From JBFGCA01 sp041567315 (GTDB lineage: Bacteria; Acidobacteriota; Thermoanaerobaculia; Multivoradales; JAHEKO01), in contig JBFGCA010000034.1 of the NCBI GenBank assembly GCA_041567315.1, positions 1 to 41,872 of the forward strand: a stretch of DNA of 41,872 nt. Reading direction: 5' to 3'. This document shows positions 14,404 to 23,250 of this stretch, piece after piece; within the stretch, counting starts at the first letter, position 1; every line of letters begins with the position of its first letter. Position numbers and translations under genes: made by a program. Under the pieces are notes generated by a model. That model worked only from the letters and a program-made list of their open reading frames with translations. It did no database searches and had not been told where the DNA came from.

Positions 14404-15672
14404 CTACGGCAGCGGGCGCAGCAGCCCGGCCTCGAGCAGGCGGTCGGCGGCGCGGCGCAGCCGGGCGAAGGACAGACCGGAGCGCTCGGCGATCGCCAGC
14501 AGGTCGTGCTCGCCGTCCGAGAGGTTGAGCACCCAGAGCAGGGCGAGCTGCGCCTCGCGCCCCTCGTCGCCGCCGCCTACAGAGGCGTAGAGGCCGCGTT
14601 TGCCGAGCTGCGGCTCTCCGTGAGGCTCGAGGTTGAGGTAGCGCCGGTTGCCCTCCAGGATCCGGGTGACCTCGAAGTAGAGCTCCAGCGACCGCTCCAG
14701 GGCGGCGTCGTCGACGAAGCCGAGATCGTCGGCCGAGGTGTGGTACTCGGGGTAGCGCCCCCAGGGGGTGCGGGTCAGCGAGCCCACCGGCAGGTCGAAG
14801 GCCGGCGAGCAGTACTGGCGCTCGTCGTAGCCGAAGGGCACGAAGGCCTCGACCTCGAACTCCTCGCCGGCGTCGCGCAGCGCCTGGACGGCGGCGCGGT
14901 CGATCTCGGCGTCGCCCCGGCGGCTGCGCTTGTAGTGGAAGCGGCCGCGATCGCCCAGGTTGGCGGCCACCAGCCCGGCGCGGACCCGCCGCGCCCGCCG
15001 GCGGTTGCGGGCCAGCCAGGTGATCGAGCCGATGGTCCCGGGGATGAACAGGAAGCGGTAGGACCAGCGGCGCTCGGCGGCCGCCAGCCGCCGGGCCAGG
15101 AAGGCCGCCACCGCCATCCCGGACAGGTTGTCGTTGGCCAGCGAGGGGTGGCAGACGTGACAGGAGATCAGCACCTCCTCCTCGCTGGCGCCGGCCAGCA
15201 GACACTCGCCGTAGGTCAGGTGCCCGGGCTCGAGGGTCGAGTCGATCCTGACCTCGTAGCGGCCCGGCGCCAGCCGCTGTCGCAGCTCGTGGGGCAGGCA
15301 GAAGCCCCAGGTCCGCTGGTAGTAGGACGTGCGGTAGGGAATCAGCCGCGGCTGGTCGGGGAGGCTGTAAAGATGGGTCTCGAGCTCCTCGAGCTCGAAG
15401 GTGCCCTGGACCGGTTCGCTGTAGTTGAGCAGGTGCAGGTTGTGACGCCGGAAGTCGACGATCTTCTCCCCGGCCGGATCCTTGATCCAGGCGTCGCGGA
15501 TGTTCCACTCGTCGGGCACCGTCCAGTCGAAGACCGCGGTCCCGGAAGGCACCTCGTGGACCTCGAGCGGCGCCAGCTCGCCGAGCACCTCGAGGGTGCG
15601 GCGCACGCCGTCGCCGGTGATGCTGCGGCAGATCGGGTAGAGGCGCTCGAGCAGGCGCCGCAGCTCGCTCAC
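14404..15672 (-). CDS. DUF4910-type zinc aminopeptidase-like protein with winged-helix end
   Basis: This 422-residue soluble protein begins LRRLLERLYPICRSITGDG, followed by a domain with VFDWTVPDEWNIRDAWIK and YRTSYYQRTWGFCLP. The putative zinc site is ISCHVCHPSLANDNLSG, the characteristic His/Asp-rich motif of this M28-related aminopeptidase-like family. The last ~60 residues form a winged helix (LLWVLNLSDGEHDLLAIAER). Members often lie in polysaccharide clusters, and their substrate is not established to my knowledge. GTG 15672 overlaps the methyltransferase stop by 4 nt (15669-15672), so the two are probably co-translated and functionally linked. Confidence 0.8.
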   Translation of the reverse strand: MSELRRLLERLYPICRSITGDGVRRTLEVLGELAPLEVHEVPSGTAVFDWTVPDEWNIRDAWIKDPAGEKIVDFRRHNLHLLNYSEPVQGTFELEELETHLYSLPDQPRLIPYRTSYYQRTWGFCLPHELRQRLAPGRYEVRIDSTLEPGHLTYGECLLAGASEEEVLISCHVCHPSLANDNLSGMAVAAFLARRLAAAERRWSYRFLFIPGTIGSITWLARNRRRARRVRAGLVAANLGDRGRFHYKRSRRGDAEIDRAAVQALRDAGEEFEVEAFVPFGYDERQYCSPAFDLPVGSLTRTPWGRYPEYHTSADDLGFVDDAALERSLELYFEVTRILEGNRRYLNLEPHGEPQLGKRGLYASVGGGDEGREAQLALLWVLNLSDGEHDLLAIAERSGLSFARLRRAADRLLEAGLLRPLP

Positions 15673-16901
15673 AGCACCTCGACCTCGGGGATGGCGACGA
15701 AGAACCGCCCGCCCCAGTCGCGGACCTCGGCCATCTGCTCGACGATCTCGTCGCGCAGGTTCCAGGGCAGGATGAAAACGTAGTCGGGCCGGGTCTCGGC
15801 CAGCCGCTCGGGCGCGTGGATCGGGATCCGGGTGCCCGGCAGGTAGCGGCCCTGCTTGTGGGGGCTGCGGTCGACCGTGTAGTCGATGAAGTCGGTGCCG
15901 ACGCCGCAGTAGTTGAGCAGCGTGTTGCCCTTGGCCGGCGCCCCGTAGGCGGCTATCGTGCGGCCCTCCTCGCGCCGGGCGACCAGGAACTTGAGCAGGG
16001 CGCGCTTGGTGGCGCGCACCCGCTCGCCGAAGCCCAGGTGGCCCTCGAGGCTGGCGAAGCCGGCCTCCTGCTCGCGGCGCAGGAGCTCTTCGACCCGCGG
16101 CCCGACCGGTGGCGTCTCGCGCTCGGCGTGGCGGGCGTAGATGCGCAGCGAGCCGCCGTGGGTGGGCAGCTCCTCGACGTCGAACAGGGTCAGCCGGTGG
16201 GCGCGGAACACCTCGCGCACGGTGCGGAACGAGAAATACGAGAAGTGCTCGTGGTAGATGGTGTCGAACTGGTTCTCGGCCACCAGCCGCATGAGGTGGG
16301 GGAACTCGAGGGTGGCGACGCCCGCGGGCGCCAGCGCGATCGCCAGCCCGGCCACGAAGTCGTTGAGCTCGGGGGTGTGGGCCAGCACGTTGTTGCCGAC
16401 CAGCAGGTCGGCGCGGTCGCCCTCGTCGACCAGCCGCCGCGCGCTCTCGGCGCCAAAGAACTCGACCCGCGTCTCGATGCCGCGCTCGCGGGCCGCGGCG
16501 GCGACGTTGGCGGCCGGCTCGATGCCCAGCACCGGGATTCCGCGGCGGTGGAAGTACTGGAGCAGGTAGCCGTCGTTGCTGGCGATCTCCACCACCCGAC
16601 TGTTCCGGCTCAGTCCGAAGCGCTCGACCATCGCCGCGGCGTAGCGCTCGGCGTGCTCCAGCCAGGTGGTCGAGTAGGAGGAGAAGTAGGCGTAGTCGCC
16701 GAAGATCTCCTGCGGGGTCGCCGCCGCCGGCAGCTGCACCAGCAGGCAGCCCTCGCACACCCGCACGTGGAGGGGATAGAACGACTCCTTCTGCCACGCC
16801 GCGTCCGGCTCGACGTAGGAGTTGGCGAGCGGCGACATCCCCAGGTCGACGAAGGTGTGCCGCAGCGGCTGGCTGCAGAACCGGCAGGCGGGGGCGTCCA
16901 T
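15669..16901 (-). CDS. Sugar C-methyltransferase (three-domain, SAM-dependent)
   Basis: This 410-residue protein has an N-terminal zinc-binding domain with C6xxC9 and C49xxC52. A class I SAM-binding core follows (VVEIASNDGYLLQYFHRRGI; LGIEPAANV; VGNNVLAHTPELNDF), with IYHEHFSYFS bearing the catalytic His/Tyr region. The C-terminal domain contains YGAPAKGNTLLNYCG. This is the three-domain order of NDP-hexose C-methyltransferases such as those for branched deoxysugars in antibiotics and O-antigens. It probably methylates a keto-NDP-sugar made by the neighbouring genes. A TACATT hexamer (16912-16907) lies 5 nt before the ATG with no Shine-Dalgarno. Confidence 0.87.
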   Translation of the reverse strand: MDAPACRFCSQPLRHTFVDLGMSPLANSYVEPDAAWQKESFYPLHVRVCEGCLLVQLPAAATPQEIFGDYAYFSSYSTTWLEHAERYAAAMVERFGLSRNSRVVEIASNDGYLLQYFHRRGIPVLGIEPAANVAAAARERGIETRVEFFGAESARRLVDEGDRADLLVGNNVLAHTPELNDFVAGLAIALAPAGVATLEFPHLMRLVAENQFDTIYHEHFSYFSFRTVREVFRAHRLTLFDVEELPTHGGSLRIYARHAERETPPVGPRVEELLRREQEAGFASLEGHLGFGERVRATKRALLKFLVARREEGRTIAAYGAPAKGNTLLNYCGVGTDFIDYTVDRSPHKQGRYLPGTRIPIHAPERLAETRPDYVFILPWNLRDEIVEQMAEVRDWGGRFFVAIPEVEVL

Positions 16902-16906
16902 CGGCG

Positions 16907-16912
16907 AATGTA
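16907..16912 (-). promoter_or_regulatory. -10-like hexamer for leaderless methyltransferase mRNA
   Basis: TACATT on the minus strand is 5 nt upstream of the ATG at 16901, with no Shine-Dalgarno between. It would drive the methyltransferase/aminopeptidase-like pair. Confidence 0.45.
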
Positions 16913-16981
16913 GGAGGAAAGCCGCCTCCGGGCTGGGCGAAGCGGTACCGGCAGTTTAGCAGCCGGGCGCCCGCCGCCGGG

Positions 16982-16987
16982 TAGACT
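16982..16987 (+). promoter_or_regulatory. -10-like hexamer upstream of GT-C paralogue
   Basis: TAGACT is followed by 8 nt and the ATG at 16996; no Shine-Dalgarno or clear -35 is visible. This spacing implies a leaderless or almost leaderless transcript, as for the divergent methyltransferase. Confidence 0.4.
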
Positions 16988-16995
16988 TCCGGCCC

Positions 16996-19218
16996 ATGGC
17001 GGGCCCCGAGTCCAGTCGTGTCGGGGCCGAACGCGAGGCCGATCGGGGCGCCGGGCGCCGGCGGCTGGCGGCGATCGGGGTGCTGTCGCTGACCGGGCTC
17101 GCGCTGCTCGCGCTGCTCGCCTGCTGGCGGCCGCCGCTCGAGCGGCTGTGGGGAGACGAGGGCACCTATCTGGCGATGACCGCCAGCCTGGCGCGCGACC
17201 GCGACCTGGCGTTCGGGGACGCCGACCACGCCTGGGCGCGGGAGCGGCCGCCGGGGCCGCCGGTCACGGTGATCCTGCAGCAGACCGGCCGCGGCATCAC
17301 CTACTCCAAGCCGCTGCTCTATCCGCTGCTGGCGGCGCCGTTCTACGCCGTGGCCGGCGAGGGCGGGATGGTGGCGGCCAACCTGGTGCTGCTGGCGGCC
17401 GGTCTGGGGCTGGTCTGGCCGCCGCTCCGGCGCCAGCTGGGTGGCGCCATGGCCAGCGCGCTGCTCGCCACCTTCACGGTGTGCGGCGCGGTGCTGCCGT
17501 ACCTCGAGTGGCGGATGAGCGAGGCGGCACAGCTCGGCCTGGCGCTCGGCGGCCTGGCGCTGGCGCTCGGCGGGCTGCCGCGGCCCGGTAACCGGAGGCC
17601 GGAGCGGGGAGCGGAACCGGGAGATTCGCTGGGACGGGTGGCGGCCGGCGGGCTGCTGCTCGGGGCGCTGGTCACCATGCGCTTCCCCAACGCCGCCCTG
17701 GCGGCAGTGCCGGCGCTGGCGGCGGCGCTCTGCGGGCGCTGGCGGCGGGCGGTGGTGACGGCGCTTTTCCTGCTGGCCGGCTTCGGGGCGGTCAGCGGGC
17801 TGAGCGTGGGGCTGCTCGGCACCGCCAATCCCTACAAGGCGGTGCGCTCGAGCTTCGACGGCGCCACCGGCTATCCGGCCGGGGCCGGGGGCGAGGCGGC
17901 GCTGGAGCGGTTCGAGGCCGGGCGCTCGACGGTGAGCCTCGGGCTGCAGCCCGACCAGGACTGGACCCGCTCGGCCTACGCGGCGCTTTATTTCCTGATC
18001 GGGCGGCACACCGGTCTGCTGGCCTATCTGCCGCTGGCGCTGCTGCTCGCCGCCCTGGCGCTGGCCGCCCCCGACCGGGTGGGGGCGGCGCTGCTCTGCG
18101 GGGTGGCCGGGGTCGCCCTGTTCCATCTGGTCTGGATGCCGGACAACTATTTCGGGGGCGCCACCTTCCTGGGCAACCGCTACTTCCTCCCCGCCTACGC
18201 CGCCCTGTTGCTGGCTCCCCGTCGCGCGCCGCGGTGGCGGTCGCTCGGCGCGGTGTGGGCGGTGGGCCTGGCGGCCGGGCTGTCGGCGGCCGTCTCGGTG
18301 GCGGCCACCCGCGGTCTCGACGCCTCGAGCCAGAGCCACTCCGCGGCCGGGCTCTTCCGCTGGCTGCCGCACGAGTCGGTAGCCCGCCAGATCGACGGCG
18401 AGGAGAAGCGGTTCTGGGGGCGGGACTTCGTGCGCTTTGTCGACCCCTGGGCGGAGGTGGGGGAGTGGACCTTCCGTCTCGAGTCGGGGCGGCCGCCCGC
18501 CGAGCTGCAGGTGGCCACCAACTGGCCGGGCACGCCGCTGCGGTTACTGGTCACGCCCGACCGGCCGGGGGTCGAGCTCGAGGTGGCCGACTGGCGGCGC
18601 CGCCGCCGGCTGCCGGTGGACAGCTCGGGCGCGGGTCCCGGGGCCGGTTCTGGGGCCGGGCCGAAGGGTCTGGTCGAGTTCGAGCCGGCCGCCGCCTGGC
18701 GCCGTCACCGGTTCTGGTGGCACGCCGAGGCACTCTACGACGTCCGCGCGTACCGGCTGGCGTTGCGGCATCCCGACGGCGGTCCGGTGGGCGCCACGGT
18801 GCGCTACGCCGGCCGGGTCCTCGACCTGGGTCTGCCGCTGACGGCGGCGACGCTCGAGCTGAGGGTGGTGGGCGAGACGGTGGCCGGCGGGACGACCCCG
18901 GTGCGGATAGCGCTGCGCAACACCGGCCGCTGGCCGTGGACCCCCGAGGCGGCGCTGCCGGTCCGGCTCGGCTACCGGGTACGGCCGGCGTCGGGTGGCG
19001 CGGCGGTGGCGCGCGGCCGCGGCGAGCTGGCGGCCGAGGCCCTGCCGGGCGAGTCGGTGCGGGGCTCGCTCGAGGTCGGGTGGCCCCCAGAGCCCGGCGA
19101 CTACCTGCTGATCGTCGAGCTGTTGCGCGAACCGGTGACCCGGCTCGGTCCGGGGGCACGAGTCAAGCTCGGCGAGCGGCGGGTCACGGTCGCCGCGGCG
19201 GGCGCCGGCGGCGACTGA
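16996..19218 (+). CDS. GT-C (family 39-like) membrane glycosyltransferase, paralogue of the 7281-9515 gene
   Basis: This 740-residue polytopic protein has an N-terminal TM helix, then LWGDEGTYLAMTASLARDRD, the acidic first-loop motif of GT-C enzymes. Multiple TM helices follow (RHTGLLAYLPLALLLAALAL; GGATFLGNRYFLPAYAALLL). The C-terminal soluble half is beta-rich, ending with VRIALRNTGRWPWTPEAALP and EPGDYLLIVELLREPV. These features, in the same order, also occur in the protein encoded at 7281-9515, so the two are paralogues with probably different donors or acceptors. The C-terminal domain lacks the WDGLRT stretch of its paralogue. It ends 15 nt before the convergent sulfatase-like gene. Confidence 0.75.
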   Translation: MAGPESSRVGAEREADRGAGRRRLAAIGVLSLTGLALLALLACWRPPLERLWGDEGTYLAMTASLARDRDLAFGDADHAWARERPPGPPVTVILQQTGRGITYSKPLLYPLLAAPFYAVAGEGGMVAANLVLLAAGLGLVWPPLRRQLGGAMASALLATFTVCGAVLPYLEWRMSEAAQLGLALGGLALALGGLPRPGNRRPERGAEPGDSLGRVAAGGLLLGALVTMRFPNAALAAVPALAAALCGRWRRAVVTALFLLAGFGAVSGLSVGLLGTANPYKAVRSSFDGATGYPAGAGGEAALERFEAGRSTVSLGLQPDQDWTRSAYAALYFLIGRHTGLLAYLPLALLLAALALAAPDRVGAALLCGVAGVALFHLVWMPDNYFGGATFLGNRYFLPAYAALLLAPRRAPRWRSLGAVWAVGLAAGLSAAVSVAATRGLDASSQSHSAAGLFRWLPHESVARQIDGEEKRFWGRDFVRFVDPWAEVGEWTFRLESGRPPAELQVATNWPGTPLRLLVTPDRPGVELEVADWRRRRRLPVDSSGAGPGAGSGAGPKGLVEFEPAAAWRRHRFWWHAEALYDVRAYRLALRHPDGGPVGATVRYAGRVLDLGLPLTAATLELRVVGETVAGGTTPVRIALRNTGRWPWTPEAALPVRLGYRVRPASGGAAVARGRGELAAEALPGESVRGSLEVGWPPEPGDYLLIVELLREPVTRLGPGARVKLGERRVTVAAAGAGGD

Positions 19219-19233
19219 CTCGGTCCAGATGAC

Positions 19234-20901
19234 TCAGTCCAGATAGCCGAGGGCGCGAAGCGCCGCCTTTGCCTCCGGGGTCAGCTCCCTCACCTCTGGC
19301 TCGGCCCGCGTCTCGAAGTCGTACTCGGCCAGCCGGTGGGCCAGCCGCCGCTTGAGCTCCGGCCGCTCGAGCGACAGATCGTCCTGGGCGAGCGGGTCGC
19401 GGGCCAGGTCGTAGAGCTCGAGCCGCGAGAGCGCCGCTCCCCGCAGCTGGAACGACAGGCACCGGGCGTCGTCGCCGACGCCCAGCTGGCGGGGCGAGTC
19501 GCAGCCGTCGGCCTCCAGACCGACCCGGTAGATCGGCCGCCCGGTGGGCAGCTCCAGCCGGTAGGGGCGCCAGCTGGTCTCCAGCTCGAGGCGCCCGAAC
19601 GGCTCGCCGTCGACCGTCACCGCGACCCAGCGCGGCCGGTGGAAGCTCTGCGCCTCGAGCTCGAGGACCGGACGTTCGCTGTCGAAGGTCACTTCCCGCT
19701 GGATCCACGAGCCCTCGGGGTCCGGCTTGGGCTCGAAGCGCAGCAGTTGCAGGCTGGTCCGCCGCTCGGCCACCAGCAGGGTGCGGACCGCTTCGCGCTC
19801 GAACACCTCGGCGTGGGCCTCGGCGCGCCCGGTCGCGGCGCCGGCGCCGGGCGCCAGCCAGGGGGCCAGACTGCGCCCCGAGAGCCCCGCCGCCGGTGGC
19901 AGCCCGGCCAGCTCGTAGAGGGTCGGGGCGAGGTCGATGCTCTGCACCAGCCGTCGGACCCGGACCGGTTTCTCCAGCCCGGGATGGACGATCAGCAGCG
20001 GCACGAACAGGCATTCGGGGTAGACCTGGACGTGGGCCAGCTTGCCGTGCTCGAGAAACTCCTCGCCGTGGTCCGAGGTGACGACCACCAGGGTGTCGCG
20101 GTCCAGGCCGAGCCGTTCGAGGCTGGCGAAGAAGCGCGCCAGGACGTCGTCGAAGTAGCGGATCGAGCCGTCGTAGAGCGCCTCGAAGTGACGCGCGGTC
20201 CCGACGGTGACCGGGCGCTGGCCGAGGTTGACCTGGCGCAGGTGCTCGCCCTCCGAGGAGAAGGCCCCGGGCGGCGGCGGGCCGGCGAACAGCGAGCGGT
20301 AGGCCGGCGGCGGCTCGTAGGGGTCGTGCACGGTGTAGGTGTGGAGGAACAGGAAGAAGCGCTCCTCGGGGCCCAGCCGGGCGAGGAACCGCGTCCCCAG
20401 GGTGAAAGTGCGCTCGACGTCGGTGTCGGCGCGGTAGGGATGGTCGGTGAACTCCTCGAAGCCGCGCGCGAAGCCGTAGCCGCCGGCCACGAAGCCGCCC
20501 TCGGTGTGGCCCGCGGTGCGGAAGCCGTGGGCGCGGAAGCGCTCGGGGAGGGTCTCGATCTCGGCCGCCAGCACGGTGTCCGGCGGCAGCACCCGGTGCT
20601 CGAGCGGGTAGAGCCCGGTGAAGATCGACATGTGCGAGGTGAGGGTCGAGGGGTACTGGACGGCCACCCGCTCGAACAGCACGCCGCGCGCCGCCAGCGA
20701 GTCGAAGAACGGGCTGGTGGGGCGCTCGTACCCGTAGGCCCCCAGGTGGTCGGCGCGCAGGGTGTCGACCGAGATCAGCACGACGCCGCGCGGCGGGGGC
20801 GGCGGGTCGCCCCCCGGCGGCGGGGGGCCGCCGCCGCAGCCCGCCAGCAGGATGGCGCCGAGCAGCCCGAGGCCGGCTGGAGCGACGTGGGCTCCGCTCA
20901 C
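19234..20901 (-). CDS. Second sulfatase-like lipoprotein with Thr nucleophile
   Basis: This 555-residue predicted lipoprotein has a signal peptide ending ILLAGC, then a Gly/Pro-rich spacer. The alkaline-phosphatase-superfamily core starts with VVLISVDTLRADHLGAYGYE. The nucleophile region reads STLTSHMSIFTG, with Thr86 where sulfatases carry the formylglycine Cys/Ser. Later metal motifs are LHTYTVHDPYEPP and VTSDHGEEFLEHGKLAHVQV. A C-terminal extension of about 180 residues (from roughly residue 360) is beta-rich. It is distantly similar to the gene at 5843-7306. GTG 20901 overlaps the deacetylase stop by 4 nt; ATG 20919 is a possible alternative. It may modify the product of the deacetylase or the exported glycan. 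Confidence 0.82.
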   Translation of the reverse strand: MSGAHVAPAGLGLLGAILLAGCGGGPPPPGGDPPPPPRGVVLISVDTLRADHLGAYGYERPTSPFFDSLAARGVLFERVAVQYPSTLTSHMSIFTGLYPLEHRVLPPDTVLAAEIETLPERFRAHGFRTAGHTEGGFVAGGYGFARGFEEFTDHPYRADTDVERTFTLGTRFLARLGPEERFFLFLHTYTVHDPYEPPPAYRSLFAGPPPPGAFSSEGEHLRQVNLGQRPVTVGTARHFEALYDGSIRYFDDVLARFFASLERLGLDRDTLVVVTSDHGEEFLEHGKLAHVQVYPECLFVPLLIVHPGLEKPVRVRRLVQSIDLAPTLYELAGLPPAAGLSGRSLAPWLAPGAGAATGRAEAHAEVFEREAVRTLLVAERRTSLQLLRFEPKPDPEGSWIQREVTFDSERPVLELEAQSFHRPRWVAVTVDGEPFGRLELETSWRPYRLELPTGRPIYRVGLEADGCDSPRQLGVGDDARCLSFQLRGAALSRLELYDLARDPLAQDDLSLERPELKRRLAHRLAEYDFETRAEPEVRELTPEAKAALRALGYLD

Positions 20902-21653
20902 AGCTCGCGGCGCAGCCATTCCAGGTCGCTCCGCCGGTAGTGGTGCCAGCGCCGCGGGCTGCCGCCGGCCAGCAGTTCGGGGACGGTCACGAAACGGTAG
21001 CTGCCGGCCTGCGTGTCGAGCAGGCGCTCGAGCGCCGCGAGCGTCGGGCCGCGGTCGCGGTGGCGCTCGTCGAGCGCCGACCACAGGGCGTCGTGGAGCA
21101 CGACGATGGCGCCCGGCGCCAGCCGCGCCTCGACCCGGGCCAGGATCTCCTCGGCCGGGGCGCCGGCCCAGTCCTCGGCCACCACGCTCCAGACGATCAC
21201 CTGATAGCCCAGCCGGGCGGCGTCGAGGCGCGACCCCAGACTCTGATGGCCGTAGGGCGGGCGAAAGAGCCGCCCGCCGTGGGGCTCCAGGACCTCCCGG
21301 CACCAGCGCATCTCGGCGCGCCGCCCCCGGCCGCGGAGGAGCGGCAGCGAGGGGTGGCTCCAGGTGTGGTTGCCGATGGCGTGGCCGCCGGCCGCCACCC
21401 GCTCGACCAGGTCCGGGTGGCGGCGGGCCGCCTTGCCGATCATGAAGAAGGTGCCGCGGGCGCCGTGCGCCTCGAGCAGCTCGAGGACCCGCGGGGTCGA
21501 GGCCGGGTCGGGGCCGTCGTCGAAGGTGAGCGCCGCCACCGGTTCGTCGGTGGCGACGTGGGTGACGCTGCCCAGCAGCCGGGCGCTCTCGGCCACCAGC
21601 CGCTTGACCGCCCGCTTGAGCGGGGTCTGGGGCGGCGGCGCGGCGGTCGACAC
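20898..21653 (-). CDS. Polysaccharide deacetylase (NodB/CE4 family)
   Basis: This 251-residue protein carries all five CE4 motifs: LTFDDGPD (Asp45 base, Asp46 metal ligand), NHTWSHPS (His95 and His99 metal ligands), FRPPYGHQS, VWSVVAEDWAG and VVLHDALW. It is expected to remove N-acetyl groups from a glycan. It lacks an obvious cleaved signal peptide (the N-terminus is basic and only mildly hydrophobic), so export is uncertain. The start is GTG 21653, with a CGGAG-type Shine-Dalgarno 4 nt away. A TAAGTT hexamer about 26 nt upstream may be its -10. It is co-translated with the downstream sulfatase-like gene. Confidence 0.9.
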   Translation of the reverse strand: MSTAAPPPQTPLKRAVKRLVAESARLLGSVTHVATDEPVAALTFDDGPDPASTPRVLELLEAHGARGTFFMIGKAARRHPDLVERVAAGGHAIGNHTWSHPSLPLLRGRGRRAEMRWCREVLEPHGGRLFRPPYGHQSLGSRLDAARLGYQVIVWSVVAEDWAGAPAEEILARVEARLAPGAIVVLHDALWSALDERHRDRGPTLAALERLLDTQAGSYRFVTVPELLAGGSPRRWHHYRRSDLEWLRREL

Positions 21654-21780
21654 GGGGCTCCGGGGCTCGGCGGCGCCCTAACTTAGCAGGGCGGGGGCGG
21701 CCGGCCGGCGGCCGTGGACTGCTACGATCTCGCCCGCTCGTCTCCGTCGCCCGGTGGCCGGGCGCCCGACCCAGCTCCCC

Positions 21781-23250
21781 ATGGACGTCGCGCCCCGGAT
21801 CGTCCGCTCGGCCGGTGCCGCCGCCGTCTCGCAGCTCTGGCGGGTGGCGGTCACCTTCGCCACCCATCTGGTGCTGCGCCGGCTGGTGCCGCGGGCCGAC
21901 TGGGGACTGTTCGACTGGGCCGAGGTGCTGTTCCTGGTGCTCGGTGGTCTGCGCGACCTGGGGCTGCCGCCGCACGTGCTGCGGGTCAAGCCGCGGCCGT
22001 TCGGCAACCTGCTGGCGGTGGAGGCCGGGTGGGGGGCCGCCCTGGCGCTGCTGGCGGTGGCGGCGGCGCCGGTCCTGGCGCTGGCCTTCGCCGGGCAGCA
22101 CCCGCTGACGGTGCCGGTGCTGCGGGTGATGGCCCTGTTCCTGTTCTTCGAGGGGCTGGCGGCGGTGCCGCGGACCTTCTACGACGGCGAGCTGGCGGTG
22201 GGGCGGGCGGTGCTTCCCGAGATTCTGCGCAACCTGTGCTTCGCGGCGACCGCCGTCACCCTGGCGCTGCGCGGCGCCGGAGTGTGGAGCATGGTGATCG
22301 CCCACGTGGTGGCGGCGGCGGTCTTCGCCGCCCTGCTGTGGGCCCGCGCCCACCGCCAGATCCCGCTCCTCTACAAGCGGGGCGAGACCCTGACGCTGGT
22401 CCGCCACAGCCTGCAGCTCTGCGCCGTCTGGCTCCTCGTGCTGCTGGTGATGTACGTCGACCGGCTGGTCCTGGGAGCGCGCTTCTCGAGCGAGGTGGTG
22501 GGCACCTACGGCTTCGCCTACTGGGCCGCCTTCATCGTCCCCACCATCATGCTCTTCCCGGTCACCCGGGCCGCCTATCCCGGTTTCGTGGCTTTCGCCG
22601 GCGAGCCCGAGCGACAGTTCTCCACCTACCGGCTGGCGACGCTGTTCCTGCTGTCGCTGGAGGTGCCGACCGCACTGCTGCTGTTCTTCAACGCCGACGC
22701 GGTGCTGCGCCTGCTGGGCGGCGGGCAATGGGTCGAGGCGCCGGCGCTGCTGCGCATCCTCTGCTTCGCGCCGCTGGTCGATCCGTTCGGCCGCTTCGGC
22801 GGTCAGGTGCTGATGACCCGCGGCCAGGACCGCGCCTGGATCGCCAGCACCGGGCTCACCCTGGCCGCCTTCGTGACCGGTGGCGTCGTGCTGACCGGCC
22901 GGCTGGGGCCGGCCGGGATGGCGTGGGCCAACTATCTGCCGCTGGGCGCGGCGCTGATGACCTGGGTCCTCTACCGCGCCGACCGCCGGGGGCTGCGGCG
23001 TCTGGCCGGCGATCTGGCGTTCGTCTACCTGGTGCCTGTCCCCCTTTTCGTGGCGGCCGCGCTGGCGGCGCCGGGCGCATCTGCCTGGCGGCTGGGGCTG
23101 TCGCTGGTCGCCTTTGGCGCCGCCTGGGCACTCTACGCGCGCCGCTTCGGGAGCGAGTTCGTGGGCTTCTTCCGCGGCCGGGGCAGGTCGCCCGGCGAGC
23201 TACCCGGGGAGCCGGCGGGGGACCCGTCAACGCCGCCGCCCGTGGTTTGA
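21781..23250 (+). CDS. Polysaccharide flippase (Wzx/MOP-type)
   Basis: This 489-residue polytopic protein has about twelve to fourteen hydrophobic segments and the N-terminal pattern of oligosaccharide flippases (SAGAAAVSQLWRVAVTFATH; LRRLVPRADWGLFDWAEVLF). It contains VMYVDRLVLGARFSSEVVGT, a typical mid-protein loop, and a Pro-rich basic tail. It should translocate undecaprenyl-linked oligosaccharides across the inner membrane. ATG 21781 is used. A TACGAT hexamer at 21723-21728 may be its -10. The next gene's frame begins close to its stop. Confidence 0.86.
   Translation: MDVAPRIVRSAGAAAVSQLWRVAVTFATHLVLRRLVPRADWGLFDWAEVLFLVLGGLRDLGLPPHVLRVKPRPFGNLLAVEAGWGAALALLAVAAAPVLALAFAGQHPLTVPVLRVMALFLFFEGLAAVPRTFYDGELAVGRAVLPEILRNLCFAATAVTLALRGAGVWSMVIAHVVAAAVFAALLWARAHRQIPLLYKRGETLTLVRHSLQLCAVWLLVLLVMYVDRLVLGARFSSEVVGTYGFAYWAAFIVPTIMLFPVTRAAYPGFVAFAGEPERQFSTYRLATLFLLSLEVPTALLLFFNADAVLRLLGGGQWVEAPALLRILCFAPLVDPFGRFGGQVLMTRGQDRAWIASTGLTLAAFVTGGVVLTGRLGPAGMAWANYLPLGAALMTWVLYRADRRGLRRLAGDLAFVYLVPVPLFVAAALAAPGASAWRLGLSLVAFGAAWALYARRFGSEFVGFFRGRGRSPGELPGEPAGDPSTPPPVV

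Noticed and set aside
15673..18372. Upstream extension of the aminopeptidase-like frame to 1322 codons
   Set aside because: The extension runs through the methyltransferase and GT-C gene in another frame and is low-complexity; the GTG at 15672 with a 4-nt overlap is a convincing start.
20920..22728. Upstream extension of the second sulfatase-like frame to 1164 codons
   Set aside because: It covers the deacetylase and flippase in the wrong frame; the lipoprotein signal peptide begins at 20901/20919.
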